A DNA stretch of 64,000 bases, taken from NCBI GenBank assembly GCA_038521865.1, contig JBCBKO010000001.1:186001-250000 (forward strand). The letters are read 5' to 3'. Position numbers and translations under genes: made by a program. Position 1 is the stretch's first letter. Each line of letters opens with the position of its first letter. Shown here piece by piece: positions 27,233 through 35,549 of this stretch. The notes beneath the pieces are model-generated. The model saw nothing but the letters and a program-made list of their open reading frames with translations, was not told the DNA's origin and did not search any database. This DNA is from CALBPI01 sp038521865. Lineage in GTDB: Bacteria; Pseudomonadota; Gammaproteobacteria; Steroidobacterales; Woeseiaceae.

Positions 27233-27988
27233 ATGACGGCCACCGACGACATCCACGCACCGGCATCTCTGCCGGATCACATTGCCATTGTCATGGATGG
27301 TAATGGTCGGTGGGCGCGACAGCGCGGTCTACCCAGACACTTTGGTCACAAGTCAGGCGTCAAAGCGGTGCGCGCTGCGGTGCGCAGAGCAGGTGAACTC
27401 GGCGTCGGCCACCTCACCCTGTTCGCGTTTTCGAGTGAGAATTGGAAACGACCTGCAACAGAAATCACGGGCCTGATGAAGCTCTTCCTCGATGCGTTGC
27501 AACGTGAGGTTGCAGAGTTGCATGAGAACGCAGTCAGTCTGAGGTTCGTTGGCGATCTTTCGCGTCTGTCGCCGCGCCTTCAAACCGCAATGAGTGACGC
27601 CGAACAGCTTACGCGCGATAATGATGGACTTCGCCTGAACGTAGCGATGGGTTACGGCGGACGTTGGGAAATCGTGGAGGCGGCACGTGACCTCGCCGCT
27701 AAGGTGGCCGAGGGGACACTCGAGCCCGACGCTATAGATGAGCAAAAACTCGGCGCGGCCATGACGCTTGCGGATGGGCCAGACCCCGATCTGGTTATTC
27801 GCACTGGCGGAGAAAAGCGCGTCAGTAATTTCTTGCTCTGGCACATGGCGTATTCAGAACTCTATTTTAGTGACGTTCTGTGGCCCGATTTTGACGCGGA
27901 CTGCCTCGATGAAGCGATCGGCTGGTATGGCCACCGCACCCGCCGTTTCGGCAACGTGTCCGAGGTCGCTCAGGAAGAAGCAGGCTGA
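27233..27988 (+). CDS. uppS: Undecaprenyl diphosphate synthase (isoprenyl transferase)
   Basis: A 251-residue cis-prenyltransferase making the C55 carrier lipid for peptidoglycan and O-antigen from farnesyl diphosphate and isopentenyl diphosphate. Catalytic Asp22 lies in IVMDGNGRWA; the FAFSSENWKRP loop and the C-terminal RTGGEKRVSNFLLWHMAYSEL pattern (split over two motifs) are present. ATG 27233, ten bases after frr. In E. coli dxr lies just before uppS; here nothing lies between frr and uppS. Confidence 0.96.
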   Translation: MTATDDIHAPASLPDHIAIVMDGNGRWARQRGLPRHFGHKSGVKAVRAAVRRAGELGVGHLTLFAFSSENWKRPATEITGLMKLFLDALQREVAELHENAVSLRFVGDLSRLSPRLQTAMSDAEQLTRDNDGLRLNVAMGYGGRWEIVEAARDLAAKVAEGTLEPDAIDEQKLGAAMTLADGPDPDLVIRTGGEKRVSNFLLWHMAYSELYFSDVLWPDFDADCLDEAIGWYGHRTRRFGNVSEVAQEEAG

Positions 27989-27989
27989 C

Positions 27990-28802
27990 ATGCTGTTAGC
28001 AAGGTTCGTGTCTGCGCTGACGGCGGTGACGGCGATTCTCGTCGTGCTGTTCGTGTTGCCTGCCCGCTTTATCTCACCCGTGATCCTAGTCGTTGTTACG
28101 GCAAGCGCGTGGGAGTGGGGTGCACTCTCAAGAATTGAAAATAGGGTAGCCCGCATCGCCTACGCGGCCTTTATCTTCGTCTGTGCACTCGCCTACTGGT
28201 GGTTTGCCACGCCCGATCGATTCCTGCAGGTGTTGATTGCCGCGGGTGTGTGGTGGGCAATCGCAGCGGCGTTGGTGCTCAGCTATCCCGTTCGCGTGGC
28301 ACGCGCATTGGTACTCGTGGGCGGGCCAATCACTCTGGTATCGATGTTTGCGGCGCTCGATGGCCTGGCCCGGTTCGGTTCGGATAGCGATTCAACGGGT
28401 CCCGTCTTGCTGTTGTTCGTGCTCGTCGTCATTTGGGCAGCTGACGTTGGGGGCTACTTCGTCGGCAAGCAATTCGGTGGTGCAAAACTGGCACCCAAGG
28501 TCAGCCCCAACAAGACTTGGGCGGGTGTGCTTGGCGGGCTCGGTTTGAGCGCCGTGGTTGGGTTCGCCGGCACGGTGTTGTTTCCCATCGGATGGCAACA
28601 AATCGTGTCGTTGTGCCTCGTAACGGCGGCCGTTTCCATTCTGGGTGACCTGACGATAAGTCTTTTCAAGCGAGAGGCTGGACTCAAAGACTCCGGCACG
28701 CTGTTCCCGGGGCATGGTGGGATTCTGGACCGTGTCGATAGCATCAGTGCGGGTGCGGTCTTGTTCACTTCCGGGCTCGTATTCGGACACGGGCCCTGGT
28801 AG
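27990..28802 (+). CDS. cdsA: Phosphatidate cytidylyltransferase
   Basis: 270 residues from ATG 27990, one base after the uppS stop; the longer open frame back to 27768 only overlaps uppS. An integral membrane enzyme that makes CDP-diacylglycerol from phosphatidate and CTP. About seven hydrophobic segments are visible. The family signature is intact near the C-terminus: SLFKREAGLKDSG then LFPGHGGILDRVDS. Confidence 0.96.
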   Translation: MLLARFVSALTAVTAILVVLFVLPARFISPVILVVVTASAWEWGALSRIENRVARIAYAAFIFVCALAYWWFATPDRFLQVLIAAGVWWAIAAALVLSYPVRVARALVLVGGPITLVSMFAALDGLARFGSDSDSTGPVLLLFVLVVIWAADVGGYFVGKQFGGAKLAPKVSPNKTWAGVLGGLGLSAVVGFAGTVLFPIGWQQIVSLCLVTAAVSILGDLTISLFKREAGLKDSGTLFPGHGGILDRVDSISAGAVLFTSGLVFGHGPW

Positions 28803-28871
28803 CCGGGGTATCTGGCGTGATGACTGATATGATGCGCAGGTCCAGCTCGGCACCCCCGAAGCTATGCGTCG

Positions 28872-28899
28872 GGAACACCGAGACGTTGATACGGTCTGA
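28872..28899 (+). promoter_or_regulatory. Candidate sigma-E promoter of rseP-bamA-skp-lpx operon
   Basis: GGAACAC (28872-28878) is followed by exactly 16 bp and TCTGA (28895-28899). The RpoE/AlgU consensus is GGAACTT-N16-TCTGA, so 5 of 7 in the -35 and all of the -10 match, and the spacer equals that of the E. coli rpoH sigma-E promoter as I recall it. A start near 28906 leaves a leader of about 20 nt with CAGGA before the rseP ATG. The 124-base cdsA-rseP gap contains nothing else I can assign. Confidence 0.6.
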
Positions 28900-28926
28900 C
28901 AATCCGATACGGTCAGGAATCAACAC

Positions 28927-30294
28927 ATGAGTGTTTTTTATTTCGCACTGTCGCTTGCGCTTACCATCAGCCTTCTGGTGGTGGTTCATGAATATGGACA
29001 CTTCATTGTCGCGCGCATGTGCGGCATCAAAGTCCTGCGCTTTTCAGTGGGTTGGGGGAAGGTTCTCTGGTCACGCAAGGCAGGGCCGGACCAGACGGAA
29101 TACGTATTGAGCGCGTTACCCATTGGTGGCTATGTGAAGATGCTCGATGATCGTGAGGGCAATGTGCCGGCAGCTGATGCCCACCGTACCTTCACGGCAC
29201 AGCCGGTATGGCAACGCATTGCCGTTCTGTTCGCGGGCCCGGCATTCAATTTCGTCTTTGCAATCGTTGCTTACTGGCTCGTGTTCGTGCTCGGTGCTGC
29301 GGCGACACGACCCGTTGTTGGTCTCGTGACACCGGATTCACCGGCTGATATTGCGGGCTTGCAACGTAACGATGTGATTGTCGACATCGGAGGTCACCAA
29401 ATCGATAGCTGGCAGGACGGCATTCAGGTGCTGGTGGACGAGCTGGTCGGAGATGGCGAGATTCCGATGATGGTAGAGCGCGGCACGGCTGATCCCTTTC
29501 CTGTCGTTGTTCGCGTCGATCAAGACACCGCGAGACTTGCAAAACCTGGCAAGCTGTTCGACGGCATTGGGCTGCGCCCCTGGACACCTAACGCTCGTGT
29601 CGGGGTGGTTTCTGAAGGGTCAGCAGGCGCGGCAGCCGGATTGGTCCCGGGCGACGAGATTGTCGCTATTGATAACGTGTTGACGCCGACGTGGAGTGAT
29701 GTTGTTGATCAGATTCGACTCAAAGACGCGCCGCGACAGCGTGAGTTCGAAGTCTTGCGCGCCGGGGAGACGCTGTTTTTTACTGTGACGCCAAACGTTG
29801 TGACGGATAAGTCCGGAACACGACCGCAGGTGGGTTTGTTGCCCGGCGATACTCAGCCGGCGAATCTTTACGGCGTCAAGAAGCTCACGGCAGGTGCAGC
29901 CATTCCAGAGGCTCTGGCGACTACCTGGGACAAGATCGGCTTCACCCTGGAGATGTTCGGTCGCATGCTGACAGGTTCGGTGTCCGCAAAGAACATCAGT
30001 GGCCCGATCAACATCGCTGAGTATGCTGGCGAAACACTGAAGCGAGGATTTGTTGACTACCTCGATTTTCTAGCGATCGTGAGTATCAGTCTCGGTGTAC
30101 TGAATCTGCTGCCAATACCGATGCTCGATGGTGGGCAAATTGTCTACCAATCGGTCGAAGGCGCGACCGGCAAGCCGGTTTCCGAGCGGTGGCAAATCGC
30201 CTATCAGCAGGTGGGTGTTGTTTTGTTACTCGGGTTCATGAGCCTCGCGTTCTATAACGATATCGCTCGCATTGTCGAGCGTGTGCTGAGTTAG
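28927..30294 (+). CDS. rseP: Site-2 zinc metalloprotease RseP
   Basis: A 455-residue intramembrane protease that makes the second cut in RseA to release RpoE. Zinc motif HEYGH at 21-25 sits in the first membrane helix. Two tandem PDZ domains follow (about 120-200 and 205-290; PDSPADIAGLQRND and EGSAGAAAGLVPGDE). The second catalytic element NLLPIPMLDGG has Asp at about 401. The last helix ends the protein. Its substrate homologue rseA is encoded at 62903 in this window. Confidence 0.96.
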   Translation: MSVFYFALSLALTISLLVVVHEYGHFIVARMCGIKVLRFSVGWGKVLWSRKAGPDQTEYVLSALPIGGYVKMLDDREGNVPAADAHRTFTAQPVWQRIAVLFAGPAFNFVFAIVAYWLVFVLGAAATRPVVGLVTPDSPADIAGLQRNDVIVDIGGHQIDSWQDGIQVLVDELVGDGEIPMMVERGTADPFPVVVRVDQDTARLAKPGKLFDGIGLRPWTPNARVGVVSEGSAGAAAGLVPGDEIVAIDNVLTPTWSDVVDQIRLKDAPRQREFEVLRAGETLFFTVTPNVVTDKSGTRPQVGLLPGDTQPANLYGVKKLTAGAAIPEALATTWDKIGFTLEMFGRMLTGSVSAKNISGPINIAEYAGETLKRGFVDYLDFLAIVSISLGVLNLLPIPMLDGGQIVYQSVEGATGKPVSERWQIAYQQVGVVLLLGFMSLAFYNDIARIVERVLS

Positions 30295-30301
30295 TCGTCC
30301 G

Positions 30302-32731
30302 ATGAGCAGTCTCATGATCCACCGCAGTTTTCGTCGCAGTGTGAGCATCGCGTTGCTTGTTCTGATGGCTTGGTCGGCTACGGCGCTTGCAGAACCGTTC
30401 GAGGTTCGCAATATGCGAGTCGATGGATTGCAGCGTATTTCTGACGGTACCGTCTTTAACTATCTCCCGATAAACATTGGGGACGTCGTTGACGAAGTCC
30501 GTATCCGTGAGGCGATTCGTGCGCTTTACAGTCAGGAGTTGTTCGATTCAATTGAAATGCGACGGGAAGGCAGCACGCTGGTCGTTGTCGTTAAAGAAAG
30601 ACCGTCAATCGAACAGTTCACCATCGACGGAAACAAGGACATCAAGACCGAAGACCTTACCGAATCGTTGCGTGGTGTGGGCCTTGCTCGTGGTAAGACG
30701 TTTAACCGCTCGGTACTCGATGAAGTCAGTCAGTTTCTTGTCGAGCAATACTACAGCCGCGGTAAATACGGGGTTCAGGTCGACACGCGTGTCGAGGATC
30801 GCGAGAACAACGCCGTTGCTGTCTTTATCGATGTAAAAGAAGGGCAACGTGCGCGGATCCGGCAGATCAACATCGTTGGCAACAAGCTCTTCAAGGACAG
30901 CGAGCTTCGCGATGAGATGTCACTCAAGACGCCGAACTGGTTGTCCTTTATCCGCCAGGATGACCGCTATTCGCGAGAAGCCCTGACCGGCGATATCGAG
31001 ACGCTCTCGTCATACTATCTCGATCGTGGCTATGCCGATTTTCGGGTGACTTCGACGCAAGTCACGATATCGCCCGACCGTGAGGACGTGTTCATCACGC
31101 TGAATGTCGAGGAGGGCGAGGTCTACACCATCGGTGAGGTACGCATGGCCGGCAAGATGGTGGTGGACGAAGAGGTTTTGCGGAACTTTATTCGTATCAA
31201 GCCGGGTGACACGTTTAACCAACGATTGTTAACACAGTCCACCGAGCTGATCGGCTTGCGTCTTGGTGCCGATGGCTACGCAGAATCTCAGGTCGACTTC
31301 ATCCCTGAACTGGACACGGAAGACAAGACGGTGGATGTCACCATCTTTGTCGAACCGAGAAATCGCATGTATGTGCGAAACATCAGTTTCGACGGCATCG
31401 ACGAAGTCAACGACGAGGTCCTCCGACGCGAAGTTCGTCAGATGGAGGGCGCTTACTTGTCGAATCGTCTGCTCGACCGATCGAAGATTCGACTGCAACA
31501 GCTTCCGTATCTGCAAACCGTTGAGTTCGAGACCGTTCCGGTTCCCGGGAGCGAGGATCTGGTCGACGTCAACTTCGACCTCGAGTATGGATTGCCTGGA
31601 CAGTTTGGTGGTGGCATCGGTTGGTCCGAAACACAGGGTGTGCTGCTGAACGGTAATTTCACGCACACCAATTTCATGGGGTCTGGCAACCGGGTGTCCG
31701 CAGAGATCAACTCGAGCCAGTTCCAACGTGTGTACAGTCTCTCGCATACTGATCCTTACACGACGATCGACGGCGTGCGCAGAACGGCGACATTGGCGTT
31801 CAGAAATTTTGATCAGTTCAACGATCAGTCGTCGGACTTGTCTACAGAGACCATCACTGCGGCGCTTGAATACGCTTACCCGATCACTGAATTCCAGAGC
31901 TTGAGTTTGGGCGTTGCGCTACAACAGGCCAGACTGGTTGCGACCGAGGGTTTCAGTACGCAGCAGGCGATCGACTGGATCGTGCAGAACGGCGAAACCA
32001 ACGCGAACAACGATATCGATGGCGGTTTCCTCGGTGATGAGCTCACCGTGTTCACCAGTGATTTCACCACCTACGAGCTGATCGCAGGTTGGTCGTTTGA
32101 TTCTCGCAACCGCGCGTTGTTCGCTACACGTGGGCAACGCCATCGCGCTACTTTCGCCTACTCGGTGCCTGGCTCGGACGTGGAGTACTGGACAGCGAGA
32201 TACGAGGGTTTGAACCTGATTCCACTGTGGGGCCAGTTCGGACTGCAGGTCTCTACCGAGTTCGCCTTTGGGGAGGGTCTCGGAGATACGACGGCACTTC
32301 CCCCCTACAAGCTGTACCGACTGGGCGGCCCGGGCTCGGTTCGCGGATTCCGAGAGTTTGACCTTGGACCTAGAGACAGTTTCGGCCGGCCTTACGGTGG
32401 CAACATCCTTGTCAACGCACAGGTCGAGTTGGTCTTGCCGGTGCCGGAGAAGTTCCGTGGGCAAGGGCGAGCCGTTCTCTTCTACGACGTTGGTAACATA
32501 TTCAGTAACGGCGAAGTCGCGTTTACGGATCGTCTCGGCGGCGACCCTATCGACTATGGCTTCGATGTCGACAACCTGAAACAATCCGTCGGTATCGGGG
32601 TAGAGTGGCTGGCTCCGCTCGGCCTGTTCCGATTCAGTTATGCGTTCCCGCTCAACGACTTTGGTGGTACGACCAGGCTCTATGGTGACCGAGTGGAACG
32701 CTTCCAGTTTACAATTGGTAATGCATTCTAA
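30302..32731 (+). CDS. bamA: Outer membrane protein assembly factor BamA
   Basis: 809 residues, matching E. coli BamA (810). A signal peptide spans to about residue 30 (IALLVLMAWSATALA); a second ATG at 30314 is an equally plausible start. Five POTRA domains occupy about 31-430, and the 16-strand Omp85 barrel the rest. The conserved loop-6 motif is present as VRGFREFDLGPRD. The last residue is Phe, as usual for barrel targeting. It inserts outer-membrane proteins, including itself and possibly the giant protein at 91-5973. Confidence 0.97.
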   Translation: MSSLMIHRSFRRSVSIALLVLMAWSATALAEPFEVRNMRVDGLQRISDGTVFNYLPINIGDVVDEVRIREAIRALYSQELFDSIEMRREGSTLVVVVKERPSIEQFTIDGNKDIKTEDLTESLRGVGLARGKTFNRSVLDEVSQFLVEQYYSRGKYGVQVDTRVEDRENNAVAVFIDVKEGQRARIRQINIVGNKLFKDSELRDEMSLKTPNWLSFIRQDDRYSREALTGDIETLSSYYLDRGYADFRVTSTQVTISPDREDVFITLNVEEGEVYTIGEVRMAGKMVVDEEVLRNFIRIKPGDTFNQRLLTQSTELIGLRLGADGYAESQVDFIPELDTEDKTVDVTIFVEPRNRMYVRNISFDGIDEVNDEVLRREVRQMEGAYLSNRLLDRSKIRLQQLPYLQTVEFETVPVPGSEDLVDVNFDLEYGLPGQFGGGIGWSETQGVLLNGNFTHTNFMGSGNRVSAEINSSQFQRVYSLSHTDPYTTIDGVRRTATLAFRNFDQFNDQSSDLSTETITAALEYAYPITEFQSLSLGVALQQARLVATEGFSTQQAIDWIVQNGETNANNDIDGGFLGDELTVFTSDFTTYELIAGWSFDSRNRALFATRGQRHRATFAYSVPGSDVEYWTARYEGLNLIPLWGQFGLQVSTEFAFGEGLGDTTALPPYKLYRLGGPGSVRGFREFDLGPRDSFGRPYGGNILVNAQVELVLPVPEKFRGQGRAVLFYDVGNIFSNGEVAFTDRLGGDPIDYGFDVDNLKQSVGIGVEWLAPLGLFRFSYAFPLNDFGGTTRLYGDRVERFQFTIGNAF

Positions 32732-32743
32732 GGGGATTCCTCG

Positions 32744-33259
32744 ATGTACAAAAAAATGATCAGCGCGATGGCGCTTGTAGTCGCGCTCGCGCTGAGCGCA
32801 ACTGCGCAAGCACAGGAGCTCAAGATTGGTGTGGTCAACGTGCAGGGTCTGCTGCAGGCAGCGCCGCAAACCAAGGCTACGCTCGAGGCACTTCAGGAAG
32901 AGTTCGCGCCACGTGAGCGCACCGTTCGCGCGAAGGAAGAAGAGCTAAAAGCGCTGCAGGAAAAGGCACAGCGTGATGCGGCGGTGATGGGCGAGACCGA
33001 GCTACGCAATATGCAACGTGACCTGCGTGATGTGCAACGTGAGGTTGAGCGTCTCGGCCAGGAATACAACGAAGACATCAATCTGCGTCGCAACGAGGAG
33101 CTCGGTAAGCTTCAACGTATGCTGCTCCAGGAAATCGAGCAGTTCGCAACGGCGAACGGGTTCGATCTGATCGTGGGAGAGGGTGTCATCTTCGCCAGCG
33201 GACGGATGAATGTCACCGGTCAGATTTTGGAGCAATTGCAAGCCAAGCAGGCCAACTGA
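32744..33259 (+). CDS. skp: Periplasmic chaperone Skp (OmpH)
   Basis: A 171-residue periplasmic chaperone that carries unfolded outer-membrane proteins to BamA. Signal peptide at about 1-23 (cleavage after AQA), then IGVVNVQGLLQAAP of the body domain. A charged coiled-coil arm covers about 50-125 (heptads rich in Glu, Arg and Leu), followed by the return to the body domain. AGGGGA lies before the ATG. Twelve bases after bamA. Confidence 0.94.
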   Translation: MYKKMISAMALVVALALSATAQAQELKIGVVNVQGLLQAAPQTKATLEALQEEFAPRERTVRAKEEELKALQEKAQRDAAVMGETELRNMQRDLRDVQREVERLGQEYNEDINLRRNEELGKLQRMLLQEIEQFATANGFDLIVGEGVIFASGRMNVTGQILEQLQAKQAN

Positions 33260-33270
33260 CCGAACTCATC

Positions 33271-34299
33271 ATGGGTCTCAAGGTTGGTGAGCTTGCCGTT
33301 AAGTTCGGCTGTAGCATCGTGGGAGATCCCGATGCCGAGGTCGATCACGTGGCGACCCTGCGCAGCGCCGGGGAGCGCTCGCTCTCCTTCCTTGCTAACC
33401 CTGCATACAGGAAATACCTCGCTGAATCCGACGCGACGGCAGTGGTGGTCGCCGAAGCGCATGCGGATGTTGTGGCTGGTGCGGCGATCGTCGCTCAGGA
33501 TCCTTATCTCATTTATGCCCGAATGGCACGCATGCTTCATCCACGACAAGCGCCCGCGGCCGGCATTCATACCGCCGCGGTAATCGATGCTGCTGCCCGT
33601 GTGTCAGAGGGTGCGTCCATCGCGGCAGGCGTTGTCATCGACGCGGGCGCATCGGTTGGCGCGGGATCGGTCGTAGGCGCGGGCACCTATTTCGGGCCCG
33701 GCACGAAAATCGGACGGGATTGCTGGATTGGGCCGAATGTTACGTTGATGGCAGACGTGCATTTGGGCGATCGATGCGTGGTGCATCCCGGAGCTGTTAT
33801 TGGGAGCGACGGTTTCGGCATTGCTCGCGGGCCTGAGGGTTGGGAGCCGGTACCGCAGGTCGGTGGGGTGAGAATCGGCGACGATGTTGATGTGGGTGCA
33901 TGCACCAGTATCGACAGGGGCGCCATCGAGCCCACGATCATCGGAAATGGAGTTAAGCTCGACAACCAGATACAGATCGGTCACAACTGCATCATCGGCG
34001 AGCACACGGTGATGGCAGGCATGGTAGGGATCGCCGGTTCAACAACGATCGGCAGCAATTGCGCGTTTGGGGGGAACAGTGGCACAACCGGACATCTCAC
34101 GATCACCGATGGGGTTTTGGTCACAGCGCGCTGCACCGTGACATCTGATATCGAGACAGCGGGGACTTACGGCGGGGTGTTCCCGCATGACGACATCCGT
34201 AATCACCAGCGTAGTGTGGCGAGATTCCGCAAACTTGATACGCTCGCACGGCAGGTCAAGGCGCTAGAGCGCGCGCTGGCTGACAAGGACAATTCATGA
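33271..34299 (+). CDS. lpxD: UDP-3-O-acylglucosamine N-acyltransferase LpxD
   Basis: A 342-residue enzyme for the third step of lipid A synthesis, adding a second 3-hydroxyacyl chain from ACP. A uridine-binding N-terminal domain (about 1-100) precedes a left-handed beta-helix of hexapeptide repeats (about 105-300), and the catalytic His lies in IQIGHNCIIGEH at about 240. The C-terminal helix binds ACP. Overlaps fabZ by 4 bases. Confidence 0.96.
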   Translation: MGLKVGELAVKFGCSIVGDPDAEVDHVATLRSAGERSLSFLANPAYRKYLAESDATAVVVAEAHADVVAGAAIVAQDPYLIYARMARMLHPRQAPAAGIHTAAVIDAAARVSEGASIAAGVVIDAGASVGAGSVVGAGTYFGPGTKIGRDCWIGPNVTLMADVHLGDRCVVHPGAVIGSDGFGIARGPEGWEPVPQVGGVRIGDDVDVGACTSIDRGAIEPTIIGNGVKLDNQIQIGHNCIIGEHTVMAGMVGIAGSTTIGSNCAFGGNSGTTGHLTITDGVLVTARCTVTSDIETAGTYGGVFPHDDIRNHQRSVARFRKLDTLARQVKALERALADKDNS

Positions 34300-34754
34300 G
34301 CGAAAATATTGCCGAGCAGCTGGATATTCGCCAGATCATGGCGTTGATTCCACATCGTTACCCGTTTCTGCTGATCGACCGTGTGCACTCGTGTGTGCCT
34401 GGTGAATCTGCATCGGCCATCAAGAACGTGACGTTCAACGAGCCTTTCTTTCAGGGTCACTTTCCCGGGCGTCCGGTGATGCCGGGCGTGCTGATCATTG
34501 AGGCGCTTGCCCAGGCGACGGGCATACTTGCGTTTGCGACCGTCGGCGAGGCACCCGGTGAGGGCACGCTCTACTACTTCGTTGGCATTGACAAGGCACG
34601 ATTCCGCAAGCCGGTAGAGCCCGGCGATCAGCTTCAACTCGAGGTCAAGCTCATACGACGGATACGGACCGTGTGGCGATTCTCTGCCGAGGCGCTAGTC
34701 GACGGAAAAGTGGTCGCCAGCGCGGAGCTGATGTGCGCACCCGGCGAGGCTTGA
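34296..34754 (+). CDS. fabZ: 3-hydroxyacyl-[acyl-carrier-protein] dehydratase FabZ
   Basis: A 152-residue hotdog-fold dehydratase of fatty-acid elongation. Catalytic His55 (FFQGHFPGRPVMPG) and Glu69 (LIIEALAQ) are in place. It shares its 3-hydroxyacyl-ACP substrates with LpxA and LpxD, which flank it, so co-expression balances phospholipid and lipid A synthesis. ATGA overlap with lpxD; 4 bases before lpxA. Confidence 0.97.
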   Translation: MSENIAEQLDIRQIMALIPHRYPFLLIDRVHSCVPGESASAIKNVTFNEPFFQGHFPGRPVMPGVLIIEALAQATGILAFATVGEAPGEGTLYYFVGIDKARFRKPVEPGDQLQLEVKLIRRIRTVWRFSAEALVDGKVVASAELMCAPGEA

Positions 34755-34758
34755 GCAG

Positions 34759-35538
34759 ATGACGGGCAACATCCACCCTAGCGCGATCGTGCATGATGAC
34801 GCAGAGCTTGCCGATTCAGTAACGGTCGGTCCGTATTGTGTCATCGGCGCGGATGTCAGGATCGGCGCAGGCACCAAGTTGCATTCACACGTCGTTGTTG
34901 AAGGACCGTGCGAGATCGGCGAGGACAATGAAATTCATCCTTTCGTTGCGCTCGGTGGTGCGCCGCAGGACAAGAAATACGATGCGGAGCCAACCAAGCT
35001 CAAGATCGGTGATCGCAACACGATTCGAGAGTGCACGACCATCAATCGCGGGACAATTCAAGACGCGGGAATCACTGTCGTCGGTTGTGACAACTGGATC
35101 ATGTCCTACGTGCATATCGCCCACGATTGCATGGTTGGCGATAACGTCATCCTGGCCAACAACGCAACGCTAGCGGGGCACGTACACGTCGGTGATTGGG
35201 CAATTTTCGGGGGATTCTCCGGTGCTCACCAGTTCTGTCGTATCGGTCCACACAGTTTTATGGGTATGTATGCGGGTGTTGGCAAAGACGTGCCTGCCTA
35301 CGTCATGGTCATGGGGACTCCGGCTGAGCCGCGAGGCGTCAATGCTGAGGGTCTGAAGCGACGTGGGTTCGATCGTGAACAGATTCGCAATATCCGTGAT
35401 GGTTACAAACTGCTTTATCGAAGCCAGCTGAGACTCGAGGAAGCGCGCGAGGCGATTGCAGAGCGTGCAGCAGAGCAGCCCGAGCTGGTGCCTTTGTTGG
35501 AGTCGATTACCGACAGTAGTCGCAGCATCGTGCGCTAA
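34759..35538 (+). CDS. lpxA: UDP-N-acetylglucosamine acyltransferase LpxA
   Basis: 259 residues; first step of lipid A synthesis. A left-handed beta-helix with hexapeptide repeats fills about 1-190 and the catalytic His is at about 122 (SYVHIAHDCMVG; His125 in E. coli). A C-terminal helical domain completes the trimer fold. It sits in the conserved fabZ-lpxA-lpxB order. Confidence 0.97.
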   Translation: MTGNIHPSAIVHDDAELADSVTVGPYCVIGADVRIGAGTKLHSHVVVEGPCEIGEDNEIHPFVALGGAPQDKKYDAEPTKLKIGDRNTIRECTTINRGTIQDAGITVVGCDNWIMSYVHIAHDCMVGDNVILANNATLAGHVHVGDWAIFGGFSGAHQFCRIGPHSFMGMYAGVGKDVPAYVMVMGTPAEPRGVNAEGLKRRGFDREQIRNIRDGYKLLYRSQLRLEEAREAIAERAAEQPELVPLLESITDSSRSIVR

Positions 35539-35549
35539 GGGTGCTTGCG

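Noticed and set aside
28829..28930. 33-codon frame overlapping the rseP start by ATGA
   Set aside because: It coincides with the candidate sigma-E promoter, has no clear ribosome site and no recognisable sequence.
31180..31215. GAACTT inside bamA as a sigma-E promoter for skp/lpx genes
   Set aside because: No TCNNA element at 16 bp downstream, and it is far inside the coding region.
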